A DNA stretch of 35,562 nucleotides from Clostridiales bacterium (GCA_019420425.1 JAHZHG010000003.1:1-35562), one strand, 5' to 3'; positions 1 through 7,745 are shown, counted from the stretch's first letter. Made by a program: numbers and translations. The notes: a model not told the origin generated them from the sequence alone.

Positions 1-1192
1 TCAGGCACGGGATCTGTGTCTGATGAAACCGCTCATCCAGATCAAAGATAAAGTGGATTCTCTTTCCAAAGCGCTGCTCCTGCAGATAAACATAGTTGCC
101 CAGACTTTCCATTTCCCTTGCCAGGGTAACGGATTTTCCCATATAATCCAGGCTGTATCTGAGCAGCTGCGCGGTCTTTTGCAGCAAAAATACGGTCTTT
201 CCGGCATCCTCGATGTATGCCGTTTTGGCAATCATGTTCAGGGTATTAAATAAAAAATGTGGATTCATTTGCATCTGCAGGGACTTCAGCTCGCTCGTCC
301 GCAGCAAATTCAGGATTTTCAGCTTTTCCACCTCATGCTCACGGAGGGCCGCCTTTGTCTTTGCATCCTCTTCGATGATCCGGATCTGCTCCTTGATCTG
401 CTGTGCCATCATATTAAAAACATTGGCCAGAATCGCTATTTCTTTATAAACGCTCTCCTGAAAGTGGATTTCCCGAAATTCAAACAGCTTTCCGTCGCGG
501 ATGTCCTCTGCGCTGCGGGTCAATGCCTGGATCGGGGCTACAATTCTGTCGCCCAGCCGTTTTCCATGCACACTCCCATAGAGGCCAAGAACAAGCATCA
601 ATAGCAAAAAGGCGCTGTAATACATTCTGCTTTTTTTCATAAATGCATCCTGCCTCGAACTGGCAAAGCTGAGAAGCTGCAGATGCAGGGGCTTAAACTC
701 TGCATCAATCCGCTCATAAATATCCATCGCCTCCTCATACATTGCCAGAATATCTCCATAAACAGCCGAGGTCAGCTTACTGTTATTTGCGGACATTTTT
801 TCTATAATTATGCCCGCCTTTTCTTCGTATTTCTCCATCATTGCCGCAGCATCCGCAATATCCCGCTGAAATTCCCGGCTGACGCCCATGGTTTTGAGTC
901 CTTCCATCGCAGCCTGCAGCACCTGCATACTGTCGTTGAGCCGTTTTTCCGCCGTTTCTGTGCCGCTGGATATATAATCGCTCAGCTCTCCGTTTACTTT
1001 TTCAAATTGTACATAATATTCATTCAGACTCAGCACCTTTTTCATCGTATTTGAATAGCTTTGTACGCTTCCCAGATAAAATATGGTTGCCGCCAAGTTC
1101 ATCAAAAAGGCCACGCCCAGAACCAGCCGGTAATAGCGCGTCAGGGCCTGACGCAGTGTTGTCGCTGTACTTTCTGTCAATATATGTGCCAT
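1..1192 (-). CDS. Sensor histidine kinase, LytS/YesM family (C-terminus cut by window edge)
   Basis: Reading leftwards from ATG at 1192, about 397 residues are present. A short cytoplasmic N-terminus and a first membrane segment (near residues 20-40, around YYRLVLGVAFLM) are followed by a long, presumably extracytoplasmic helical region, a second membrane segment (YYSAFLLLMLVLGLYGSV), a HAMP-like linker (RLGDRIVAPIQALTR), a coiled stretch and the His_kinase signature QMNPHFLFNTLN, whose His is the expected phosphoacceptor. The frame is still open at base 1 (ends IPCL), so the ATPase domain lies outside. The start overlaps the stop of the upstream binding-protein gene by 16 bases and has a GGGAGG site in that gene's tail, so the two are translationally coupled. 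This family usually pairs with an AraC-type response regulator encoded next door. Inference: it senses sugar through the adjacent binding protein. Confidence 0.88.
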   Translation of the reverse strand, partial: MAHILTESTATTLRQALTRYYRLVLGVAFLMNLAATIFYLGSVQSYSNTMKKVLSLNEYYVQFEKVNGELSDYISSGTETAEKRLNDSMQVLQAAMEGLKTMGVSREFQRDIADAAAMMEKYEEKAGIIIEKMSANNSKLTSAVYGDILAMYEEAMDIYERIDAEFKPLHLQLLSFASSRQDAFMKKSRMYYSAFLLLMLVLGLYGSVHGKRLGDRIVAPIQALTRSAEDIRDGKLFEFREIHFQESVYKEIAILANVFNMMAQQIKEQIRIIEEDAKTKAALREHEVEKLKILNLLRTSELKSLQMQMNPHFLFNTLNMIAKTAYIEDAGKTVFLLQKTAQLLRYSLDYMGKSVTLAREMESLGNYVYLQEQRFGKRIHFIFDLDERFHQTQIPCL

Positions 1193-2163
1193 AGGATGTC
1201 CTCCCTCGTCTTATACTCGTCGATCCCCGCATCTTCCTGCTCAGCAATCTGCACATCGATATACCGGTCCTCGATGTCTGTTCTGTTTCCGGAGAAATAC
1301 TCCCATAGCACTTCAACTGCCTGACGGCCCATTTCGTATGGATCCTGATTTATGATTGCGGCAAGCTCCTTCCGCCCAAGGGCCGCTTTGCTCTGGGTGG
1401 AATCAAACGTGATAATTTTTATGTTTGAGAACTTCTCTTTATTTTCCTGCAGCAGATAGCAAATACTTGAAGAGGCATACCCTTCCGCGCAAAATATGGC
1501 ATTGGTCCCTGGCTGTTCCTCCAGCATACTCATAACTCTTTCCTTGAGCAGCGCAATCTTAGACTGCCCCTCCAGTACGCTTACCACCTTCATCTCCGGA
1601 TAATCTTCCAGCGCTTCCATAAATCCGGCTATCCGCTCTGTCTGATTGGCATTGCTGCTGTACGAGGTAATTACCGCCACCTGGGCCTGTCCGCCGCATT
1701 TTTCCGCCAGCATAGCTCCAGCCGTTTTCCCCGCGGCAAAATTGTCTGAGCCTATATAACAAAGCCGCCCAATGTCCTCCACATCGCTGTCAATAAAAAT
1801 AACCGGGATGTCTGCTTCCCTCGCTTTTCTGACCGCCTCCCGAAGCTCTGCTGAGTCCTCATAGGCAGCCGTTATGATTCCATCCGCGCCGGACAGCACT
1901 GCATTTTCTATTGCATATACCTGCTTTTCCAGATTTAGCTCGGAAAAGCCTACACACTTGACATTGATATTATACTGTTCGCCCGTATCCAGAACTCCGC
2001 CTGCGGCATTTCCCCAATATCCGGAATTAGCCATAGGCGCGATAAAGGTAATTTTATATTCCTGCAAAGTGATTTCTTCCTGGCCCATCTCAGAGGCAAG
2101 CCATATTCCGCTTACCGCTGCCAGAACTATCCCCGCCGCCATGGCCGCAAACCATTTTTTCAT
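1177..2163 (-). CDS. Periplasmic-binding-protein-like sugar sensor/substrate-binding protein
   Basis: 328 residues from ATG 2163, preceded by AAGGAGA; a longer in-frame opening upstream is rejected because it crosses an older decayed gene and has no ribosome site. The N-terminus MKKWFAAMAAGIVLAAVSG is a membrane anchor or signal with no lipobox cysteine, so the protein is probably membrane-tethered. The rest is a type-1 periplasmic-binding fold (Peripla_BP_4, RbsB-like): ITFIAPMANSGYWGNAAGG at the start, GADGIITAAYEDSAEL, DIPVIFIDSDVED, YIGSDNFAAGKTAG, and INQDPYEMGRQAVEVLW near the end. Its stop lies inside the start of the kinase gene. Known pattern in gut Firmicutes: such proteins sit with YesM kinases as sugar co-sensors. 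Here no ABC permease is visible, which favours sensing over transport. Confidence 0.85.
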   Translation of the reverse strand: MKKWFAAMAAGIVLAAVSGIWLASEMGQEEITLQEYKITFIAPMANSGYWGNAAGGVLDTGEQYNINVKCVGFSELNLEKQVYAIENAVLSGADGIITAAYEDSAELREAVRKAREADIPVIFIDSDVEDIGRLCYIGSDNFAAGKTAGAMLAEKCGGQAQVAVITSYSSNANQTERIAGFMEALEDYPEMKVVSVLEGQSKIALLKERVMSMLEEQPGTNAIFCAEGYASSSICYLLQENKEKFSNIKIITFDSTQSKAALGRKELAAIINQDPYEMGRQAVEVLWEYFSGNRTDIEDRYIDVQIAEQEDAGIDEYKTREDILWHIY

Positions 2164-2254
2164 GCTGTTTTCTCCTTTTTTTATAAACCAAAGCAGACTG
2201 ATACGCCTGCAGGGGCTATCTCCCCTTCTGCGTATCAGCCTGTGTGCCTGGCGG

Positions 2255-2600
2255 CTAATCGCCAGCCTTTTTCCTGGTATCCGGTGCCTGCCGCATCCCT
2301 TTCTCTTCTGCCATAAACTCGTGATACCTGGCCCGCTCATTTCCCAGCTCCTGAAGGACGGTATAGAATACCCGGCTGCCTTCCAGTAAGGCGGGGCTGT
2401 CCTGATCTCCCTGCAAAATCCAGATTGGCTTATTCCGGCTGTTTCCAATCTTTCCTGTACTCCTGCGTGAAGGCCTCCGCAAAGCGGCACTGCTGCTGCA
2501 GGTAACCGTATTTCTTTCCACTGCTTCCGCCGTAAGCTTTTTCCTCTAAGGTAAAGGCAGCTTCCTTGATCCCGCTCAGCGCCCCGAAATGCCGTCCCGG
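2255..2600 (-). pseudogene. Decayed gene remnant, possibly an esterase/hydrolase
   Basis: Two protein-like stretches occur in different minus frames. Upstream (about 2581-2431) reads LSGIKEAAFTLEEKAYGGSS ... EYRKDWKQPE and then hits a stop. Downstream, shifted by one base (about 2434-2255), it reads NKPIWILQGDQDSP ... GSRVFYTVLQELGN. The join at about 2432 looks like a frameshift. PIWILQGDQDSP followed by a helix ending LQELGN resembles the C-terminal strand and acid region of alpha/beta hydrolases, but the match is too short to be sure. There is no start with a good ribosome site. It sits directly upstream of the binding-protein gene and may be an old neighbour of that locus. Confidence 0.35.
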
Positions 2601-2821
2601 CAGTCATTCCCGACAGTCATCGCCTTCCTCCCTCTTCTGGTTATCCATTGTGTCCTACAAGCTAATTATACGGAATGCCCGGCGAACAATCATCTCCAAA
2701 TACCTGGACTGGGCTATGCTATTTTTTGTTACCTGACTGCCAAAATTTGTTGTTTCACCCGTTTGATAAAAAATGCCCGGCAGAGCGCGGCTGCGGACAT
2801 TTTTATTCTGCCATGTATCCT

Positions 2822-3280
2822 TTACCGCTCTCCCGTCAGGCGTTCAAGCAGCGCTTCGCAGCCCGCCAGAATCTGCCGGTAGGTCGTGGTAAAGTCCCCG
2901 GTGTACCAGGGATCATCAATATCTCCCGGATGGTCGGTAAAGTCTAGCAGCAAGCTCACCTTTCCTTCCGGGTCGTCTCCAAGGATACGCATCATATTTC
3001 TTATGTTGTACTGCTCCATAGCGATCAAATAATCATATTCCCAATAATCGCTGCGCTCCATCCTCCTCGCCCGGTGACCCTCCGTAGAAATCCCGTGCTC
3101 CCGCAGCTTCTTTCGGGCAGGCGGGTATATAGGATTCCCCACCTCCTCCATGCTCGTGGCGGCGGAGGCAATGTGGAACTGGTGGGAAAGACCGGCTTTT
3201 TTGACCAGGTCCTTCATTATGTATTCAGCCATGGGGGAACGGCAGATGTTGCCGTGGCAAATAAATAATACTTTTATCAT
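2822..3280 (-). CDS. Low-molecular-weight protein-tyrosine phosphatase
   Basis: 152 residues, the usual size for the LMW-PTP family. The P-loop CHGNICRS is at residues 8-15 (nucleophile Cys8, Arg14) right after the first beta strand, and the general-acid loop DPWYTG is at 123-128 (Asp123). The start ATG at 3280 follows AAGGAGG at good distance. Family role: cytoplasmic dephosphorylation of tyrosine-phosphorylated proteins; some members act on exopolysaccharide kinases, but no such genes are nearby. It stands alone, with non-coding DNA on both sides. All catalytic residues are present, so it should be active. Confidence 0.95.
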   Translation of the reverse strand: MIKVLFICHGNICRSPMAEYIMKDLVKKAGLSHQFHIASAATSMEEVGNPIYPPARKKLREHGISTEGHRARRMERSDYWEYDYLIAMEQYNIRNMMRILGDDPEGKVSLLLDFTDHPGDIDDPWYTGDFTTTYRQILAGCEALLERLTGER

Positions 3281-3618
3281 AAACGAAAAGCCTCCTTAAA
3301 TGCCGTATTCTGCCGCGGTTTGCCGAGCATAAATTTTGCTCTGAAATTGTTAAATTTGTCACAGAATAAGCAAAATGCGGCAAAACAGGGCAAGTTGAGG
3401 ACATGAAACATAGTAAGAACGGGAGTGTTTTACTACTGCGAACATTCTATCATAGGTTGTGGACTTTTGGGAGTGGGGAATATGGAAAAAGCACTAACAA
3501 AAAAACTAATTGCTCAGATATAAATTTATCCAAATTAGATCGTATCTTATTTTAGGCTTAACTTGTTTAGATGCTTTGGCCAAAATAAGATTATATCTTA
3601 TTTTAGCCAAAGGAGACT
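3281..3618. other. Non-coding, AT-rich gap with short repeats
   Basis: No convincing gene. The left part holds two short GC-rich words (3306-3325 on minus, and about 3384-3400 on plus) resembling a word at 28193-28212. The right part holds the palindromic repeat at 3544-3608. The gap separates the phosphatase gene from the pglZ remnant. Confidence 0.6.
3544..3608. repeat. Inverted repeat with an extra direct copy, at the edge of the pglZ remnant
   Basis: Arms GGCCAAAATAAGAT (3578-3591) and ATCTTATTTTAGCC (3595-3608) pair at 13 of 14 positions around a TAT loop. A third copy of the right arm, ATCTTATTTTAGGC, lies at 3544-3557, 50 bases upstream. The repeat stands 10 bases before the position where pglZ-like sequence ends. 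It could be an operator, a hairpin, or the scar of an inserted element; the sequence alone does not decide. Confidence 0.6.
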
Positions 3619-4324
3619 TTACTGTGAATTAGAAAGCCTAAAAGTACAGAAAACCTTCACACTTTCCGTATATTCCTTCCAGATGCTCTTTGCTTCGACG
3701 GTATGAAATCCGGCAGAATGCTCCTTGAAGAAGCTCTGCGTATTCGCCACCTGCAAAATGCTGTCATAGAAGTTCTCAAACGGCTCATATCAGACACAAG
3801 TGCACCGTTTTTCAACAGTTACCACAATGGTATCCACATCTATTATATGGTCGCTGATTTCTGTCATCAGCTTTGTCAGAATCACTCCGCTGATACATGG
3901 GAAACATTCCGTCCCTGCCAGGTCATCCACGGTCAGCTTCTCAAACCACTGGTGCAGGCGGACTTGCCGTGCTACATCATAAAGCTTTTCTCTATCGTCA
4001 CTGTGAAGCCAATCGGAGACAAAATCGTAGCAATATGCCTGGTGGGGCATAGAAATAAATCCGTCCAGACCGGCAAGGTGCTCCTGCCGCATGGTGCGGG
4101 TAGCGACGGTCAGCAGCAAATCAATTGCCAGTCGCCCAAGGTCTGGTTCCTCCTCGGCAAAGCCACAGCCCTGCCCGGAACCCTTCGCTGTAAAGCTCTA
4201 CATCCAGTTTGTCCTTAAATTCCCTATCTGCATCATACCAGAAGATGATACGACGCTGATAAAACTCCGGCAGGGGTGCAGCAAACCGCCGATTCAAGTC
4301 CTGTATCACTTTGTCAGTGTCCAT
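3619..4324 (-). pseudogene. pglZ: pglZ remnant (BREX phage-defence phosphatase-domain protein), internally deleted, frameshifted and with a nonsense codon
   Basis: From ATG 4324 (GGAAGG upstream) the protein begins MDTDKVIQDLNRRFAAPLPE followed by FYQRRIIFWYDADREF, which matches the N-terminus of BREX PglZ proteins. After about residue 40 it jumps (DKLDVELYSEGF) to sequence belonging much later in PglZ, and the frame shifts: the next stretch reads EEEPDLGRLAIDLLLTVATR, then HQAYCYDFVSDWLHSDDREK and ECFPCISGVILTKLMTEISD. At about 3795 an in-frame TGA stands where a Trp codon is expected, followed by still recognisable PglZ sequence (FENFYDSILQVANTQSFFKE) down to about 3660. Full PglZ is roughly 800 residues or more; fewer than 240 codons remain. 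No other BREX gene is visible. It is non-functional. Confidence 0.85.
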
Positions 4325-4390
4325 GCTGCCACTACCTTCCTTTCGTGTTTTCTCGTTTGCCGACAGTTTTCCGGCACTATCCGGCAGTAT

Positions 4391-4416
4391 TAACGCCAAT
4401 AACACCAATGGCGTTA
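4391..4416 (-). terminator. Hairpin at the end of the DUF3791-DUF3990 operon
   Basis: Perfect 8-bp arms TAACGCCA (4391-4398) and TGGCGTTA (4409-4416) with a 10-base loop overlap the last stop codon of the operon. No clear T-run follows on the minus strand, so termination is inferred only from position. Confidence 0.4.
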
Positions 4417-4626
4417 TTCTTTCTGGCTGTATTCCTGTCCCAGTTCTTCTGCCAGGTATGCATCACTCATACAGTGCATGTCAGATACACCGTCCCGAAT
4501 CAGCTGATAGACCTCGGAATGGTAGAAGAAGTTCAGTGCCACATCCAACGAGATACCCTGCTGCTTGGCAAAGCGCTCAATCACACGGCTATATTTTTTT
4601 TGCAGCAAAATCGGGTTTGCATTCAT
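4414..4626 (-). CDS. DUF3791 domain protein (second copy in operon)
   Basis: 70 residues starting at ATG 4626, which overlaps the stop of the DUF3990 gene (ATGA). It contains the compact DUF3791 pattern: an N-terminal helix, FAKQQGISLDVALNFFYHSE, then YQLIRDGVSDMHCMSDAYLA. Members of this family are small helical proteins nearly always found beside DUF3990 genes, and are suspected antitoxins or accessory proteins of a toxin-antitoxin-like pair; no biochemical role is established that I know of. A hairpin follows at once. It shares the domain with the first gene of the operon but is clearly diverged. Confidence 0.8.
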   Translation of the reverse strand: MNANPILLQKKYSRVIERFAKQQGISLDVALNFFYHSEVYQLIRDGVSDMHCMSDAYLAEELGQEYSQKE

Positions 4627-5093
4627 ATCTGTTCACTCCCTTCAAAGCGCAGAAACCCCAGCGCTTTCTCTGTGCGGAAACAGATTTGCAGATTCGGCTT
4701 CTCATAGCGCAGACGGCTGATGGCTTCGCTCTTGTCAATCAATCCGTCAAAAAACAGTTCCACGGTATTAAACACCTTATCGTTGGCAACGCCGCCAACC
4801 ACAAGGTCATAGTCGGTTGTGTCTTTTCCGCCGCGGCAGTTCAGGATAAAATCCAGCCATCCCTCGGAATAGGAATCAAATTTCAGCGTTTTCAATTCCG
4901 CTTCCCGGCTTTCGTCAAACGCATACCGGGAGATAATTCCATCCTTGCCACGGCGTTTGAACTTGCCGCACCACTTCGCCGCCTGCTCATACAGCGGCGT
5001 AACATAGAAACCACACCCAAAATCTACATTAGGGCGGGAATGGCTCAAGTCCGGCTTTGCGATTTCCAGATAAGAACCATGATAGAGCATCAT
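4623..5093 (-). CDS. DUF3990 domain protein, ADP-ribosyltransferase-fold putative toxin
   Basis: 156 residues. The N-terminus MMLYHGSYLEIAKPDLSHSR then VDFGCGFYVT, and the C-terminal LRYEKPNLQICFRTEKAL, are the hallmarks of DUF3990. The YHGS ... R ... FGxGFYvT layout resembles the first half of ADP-ribosyltransferase folds (His in beta 1, Tyr on the GFYVT strand), and the family is grouped with that superfamily. It overlaps the flanking DUF3791 genes by 4 bases on each side, so the three are made together, the usual arrangement for a toxin with its partner. Length is normal and there are no lesions. Substrate is unknown; calling it a toxin is inference from fold and context. Confidence 0.82.
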   Translation of the reverse strand: MMLYHGSYLEIAKPDLSHSRPNVDFGCGFYVTPLYEQAAKWCGKFKRRGKDGIISRYAFDESREAELKTLKFDSYSEGWLDFILNCRGGKDTTDYDLVVGGVANDKVFNTVELFFDGLIDKSEAISRLRYEKPNLQICFRTEKALGFLRFEGSEQI

Positions 5094-5326
5094 ACTTCCA
5101 CTCCCCTTTCTTTCATCACAGCAAGGAGGTCGTCTACGATATATTCTCGGCTCTGGGTGTGCAGCACTTCATACTCCGGCACGATGTAACCGTTCAGAAT
5201 ATCGCTTTGTTCGGTAAATGCCTGATAGACACGCTCTGCATCCACGCCGAGCTTTGCGGCGACATTTTCAATGCAGAACACGGCAAATTCAAGTTCTCTA
5301 GAATTTTTGATTTTCTCGTCTGGCAT
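5090..5326 (-). CDS. DUF3791 domain protein (first gene of operon)
   Basis: 78 residues from ATG 5326; an alternative GTG at 5338 is possible but has its AGGAAA touching the start codon. Sequence such as ELEFAVFCIENVAAKLGVDA and YQAFTEQSDILNGYIVPEYE, then a C-terminal helix ending DDLLAVMKERG, fits DUF3791. Its stop overlaps the DUF3990 start. Having a DUF3791 protein both before and after the DUF3990 gene suggests that the pair flanks and controls it. Unlike its sister at 4414-4626 it contains the YIVPEYEVLHTQ segment common in the family. Confidence 0.82.
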   Translation of the reverse strand: MPDEKIKNSRELEFAVFCIENVAAKLGVDAERVYQAFTEQSDILNGYIVPEYEVLHTQSREYIVDDLLAVMKERGVEV

Positions 5327-5577
5327 CACATTTCTCACTTTCCTAACTTTAGATTTATTGCCACCCTTCGCAGAATTTCAATATAGATTTGCCCAATCTG
5401 TAAACTATTGATCTAAAGAAAACATCCATAAAACTATTCTTTCTGAAATCTTTTCTTTAATTCTTTTTTAATTACTTGTCACTTGCATATCGTAACTCAT
5501 ATACTTTTCTTCTCTATTAGAAACGATAACTGTTTCATTGTTAAAATTCCAAACACTATCTTTTGCCTGCCTATGTA

Positions 5578-5880
5578 TTACATCTTTACTTTCACCTGCT
5601 GGGACTTTGTACCTATCCCCGCCTGCATGGTCTGCCTCACAGCCTCCCTCTGCCTCCGCTTCGGATTGATCCTGCTGTCTTTCACAGCCGCCTCAACAGC
5701 CGGACTGAATCTCAGGCTGTAATAATTTTTGAGGACAAAATCCCACACCTCATAGTCCCTGGGTTCGCTCCCAAAGACCACCCGGCATACCGAAAGTTTC
5801 CCGTCCTCAATCCGCTCAAATACACCGACCCAGAACGGCCCCTCAAAAAATGCCGTCAAACCTGCCTTTCCTCTGTCCAT
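5578..5880 (-). CDS. yjdF: YjdF family protein (DUF2992), C-terminally truncated
   Basis: ATG 5880 follows a strong AAGGAGGG. The 100-residue product starts MDRGKAGLTAFFEGPFWVGV and continues with SVCRVVFGSEPRDYEVWDFV and INPKRRQREAVRQTMQAGIG, the YjdF core. Full-length relatives continue after GIGTKSQQ with about 40 more basic residues; here the frame runs QQVKVKM and stops, with no continuation visible in the other frames downstream. So the basic tail is lost by deletion. Family function is not settled; the gene is typically controlled by the yjdF RNA, which binds azaaromatic compounds, suggesting a role in dealing with toxic heterocycles. The leader here looks intact (see 5895-6062). Confidence 0.85.
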   Translation of the reverse strand: MDRGKAGLTAFFEGPFWVGVFERIEDGKLSVCRVVFGSEPRDYEVWDFVLKNYYSLRFSPAVEAAVKDSRINPKRRQREAVRQTMQAGIGTKSQQVKVKM

Positions 5881-5894
5881 AACGAAACCCTCCT

Positions 5895-6062
5895 TAAAAT
5901 GTGTTATGAACAAAGAACGGACAACCCAGGGTGCACGGCATCCAGTGGATGCCGGTTCTGCACCGACCGAAGCGGAGCGGAGAGGCAGGTTACTTACCCT
6001 GATACCATCAGGACGGCCGGGCTACCTACCGGCTCTGGCACATCTAAAGGATGCACGTTGCG
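5895..6062 (-). ncRNA. yjdF-type riboswitch leader
   Basis: The 180 bases upstream of yjdF are GC-rich and strongly structured in an otherwise AT-rich neighbourhood. On the minus strand there are CCTGAT-GGT-ATCAGG, and a long arm GGTGCA ... GGCATCC-ACT-GGATGCC ... TGCACC (loop at 5944-5946), followed by a spacer and the ribosome site. The yjdF RNA motif is a known Firmicute riboswitch class found just upstream of yjdF genes and thought to respond to azaaromatic compounds. The assignment rests on position, gene identity and structure; I could not run a covariance model. Boundaries are approximate. Confidence 0.72.
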
Positions 6063-6131
6063 TTTTTATCTCTGCTTTTTCTATTTCCAGCAGGATTTGC
6101 TCCCGCTAAAAACCAAATTTGTATCTGCCTA

Positions 6132-6578
6132 TTATTTCTGTATCTCTTTCAACGCTTTTTGGATATCCTTATAAACCAGTGGCTGCATACTATCATCATA
6201 AAAAGATGCATCCGCCTTTTGCAGCGCCGAACAAATATCATTTCTTAACTCCGGCTTCTCCCTTGCGACCATAGGCAGCAGCTTTATACACTGTCTTGCC
6301 GTAATCGGCTTAACATCCGTTATATGTTTCAAATATTCGTCAATAATCTCATCTATCTTATTATCTATATCCCATCTCGCATTATAGGCAAGCAGCACAA
6401 GCCCTCTGGTACGGATATAAGAATTATCGCTGTCAAGCATATCGCCTAGCCTGTCCATGTAAGCATAAACGTAGTTCGTTTTTTCACTTTCTTTTTGCAG
6501 TTCCTGTAATGCTTTATATGCGGTATTATTATTTTTGTCAAACAACAGTTCAAATGTTTCTGCTATATTAACTGCCAC
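6132..6578 (-). CDS. HEAT-repeat-like protein (often annotated SufBD-like)
   Basis: 148 residues starting at GTG 6578 with AAAGGAG eight bases upstream. The sequence is entirely helical with repeated paired-helix character: YAYMDRLGDMLDSDNSYIRT then RGLVLLAYNARWD, and ITARQCIKLLPMVAREKPEL then RNDICSALQKAD. This is the pattern of short HEAT/armadillo-type proteins common in Clostridia, sometimes given the name SufBD although they are not Fe-S assembly proteins. No catalytic motif is seen. Function is unknown; a protein-binding scaffold is a guess. It is followed by the yjdF leader and preceded by the SRPBCC gene on the same strand. Confidence 0.7.
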   Translation of the reverse strand: MAVNIAETFELLFDKNNNTAYKALQELQKESEKTNYVYAYMDRLGDMLDSDNSYIRTRGLVLLAYNARWDIDNKIDEIIDEYLKHITDVKPITARQCIKLLPMVAREKPELRNDICSALQKADASFYDDSMQPLVYKDIQKALKEIQK

Positions 6579-6630
6579 ACTCTTCTCCTTTACAATTTTT
6601 TTGGAATTCCGTTCTAAAAGCTGAAATTTA

Positions 6631-7026
6631 TTACTCTAATGCCTTCTTTAAATCCAAAACAAATTGCGTCTGCTGTTTCTTTAAGTAAAATTTTACAAAT
6701 GGTTTCATAAACCACTTTTTAGGTGTTACATTTTCTGTAAAATCTATTTCCGTATCATTTCCTTTGGAAGTAAAAATACCTACCCAATGACCTTTCATGT
6801 TGCTATTTTCCATATCAAACTCCCAGCGTTTATATGGCTTTACCACTGTAACGGTAAATGTAGTGGCATATTCATTTTTTGCATACTCAATAAACTGCTT
6901 TTCATTTATGATTTCTGTTTTACTTAAATCACTTCGCCATGTACTATATTTATCAACAGCTAAAACAGCTTCCCAAACTTTGTGAATATCACTACTGATA
7001 ATTTCTTTTATATTTGAAATTGCCAT
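6631..7026 (-). CDS. SRPBCC (START/polyketide-cyclase-like) family protein
   Basis: 131 residues from ATG 7026 (GGAAGTG upstream); a TTG at 7044 would add six residues with a poorer site. The opening ISNIKEIISSDIHKVWEAVL and STWRSDLSKTEI are the first strand and helix of a helix-grip fold; later YATTFTVTVVKPYKRWEFDM, WVGIFTSKGNDTEIDFTENV and a long C-terminal helix FYLKKQQTQFVLDLKKALE complete it. Family members bind hydrophobic ligands or act as stress proteins (AHSA1, polyketide cyclase). No active-site residue can be inferred. Length is normal, and the gene appears intact. Confidence 0.82.
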   Translation of the reverse strand: MAISNIKEIISSDIHKVWEAVLAVDKYSTWRSDLSKTEIINEKQFIEYAKNEYATTFTVTVVKPYKRWEFDMENSNMKGHWVGIFTSKGNDTEIDFTENVTPKKWFMKPFVKFYLKKQQTQFVLDLKKALE

Positions 7027-7240
7027 TTTTACACTTCCGTTCAAATTTCAATTTGTCTCTTTCATTATAGCGGACATATTCTCCTAAGTCATCTATTATT
7101 TCATCTAAAATTCCTGCAAAATAAATCCCACCTTCCACAACCCTTGCCTTATACCCTTCAATAAGCAAGCTCTGCCAACTGGCTTTTCAATATCCATTTA
7201 TTCAGGCAATATGCCTTGATATCTTCCAATCTTATATTCA

Positions 7241-7720
7241 TCATCCTTCTAACTCAGAAAACAAAACCCTTGCAAATTCTTCTCTGGCATATTTTTCTCT
7301 CCACGGAGTATGGCCGCATTTATCAAGCACATATGATCTTATATCCACATTACGATCTCTTAATGGCTGAATAACTCCCTCTGGCGGATGCGGGTCAGCC
7401 GCTCCCTGAATCAGCACCAACGGACAGCAGCCAATCAAAATTACTTTTTCCACTTTATCCGGAAATCTCTCCGCAAACAATCCGGCCAGCCATGCGCCCC
7501 AGGAGTGTCCCACCAAGATAATTTTTCCAGAGCAGTTCTCTTCAATTTGCTCCATTAACTCTTCTTCCAGTTCCATAATTGTGTATTTTGACTGCATCGG
7601 TTCAAGGACACCAAACTCTTTTGAAACCCATCTGGCGAGTCCAAATGCTGAACCTGCTGCTCCCGGTCCACCGTGCAGAACGACAATATGATATGGCTCT
7701 TTTCCGTGTTTTCTGACCAT
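7241..7720 (-). CDS. Alpha/beta hydrolase with deleted lid region
   Basis: 159 residues from ATG 7720 (GGGGAG upstream). HIVVLHGGPGAAGSAFGLAR gives the oxyanion strand and loop; KIILVGHSWGAWLAGLFAE holds the nucleophile elbow GHSWG; VIQPLRDRNVDIRSYVLDKC then GHTPW holds the catalytic His. However ILIGCCPLVLIQGAADPHPP joins the strand after the nucleophile helix directly to the acid strand; in relatives 80-100 residues of cap domain lie between. The join is in frame. Such a protein keeps Ser, Asp and His but has lost the substrate-binding lid, so it is probably inactive or altered. Proline-iminopeptidase-like relatives are the closest I can suggest. Confidence 0.75.
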   Translation of the reverse strand: MVRKHGKEPYHIVVLHGGPGAAGSAFGLARWVSKEFGVLEPMQSKYTIMELEEELMEQIEENCSGKIILVGHSWGAWLAGLFAERFPDKVEKVILIGCCPLVLIQGAADPHPPEGVIQPLRDRNVDIRSYVLDKCGHTPWREKYAREEFARVLFSELEG

Positions 7721-7745
7721 AATGCTCTCCCCTACAATTGCTTTT

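Noticed and set aside
2164..2607. 150-residue N-terminal extension of the binding protein
   Set aside because: The extension is Arg-rich, lacks a start site and overlaps the decayed gene in another frame; ATG 2163 has an ideal AAGGAGA and begins with a signal anchor.
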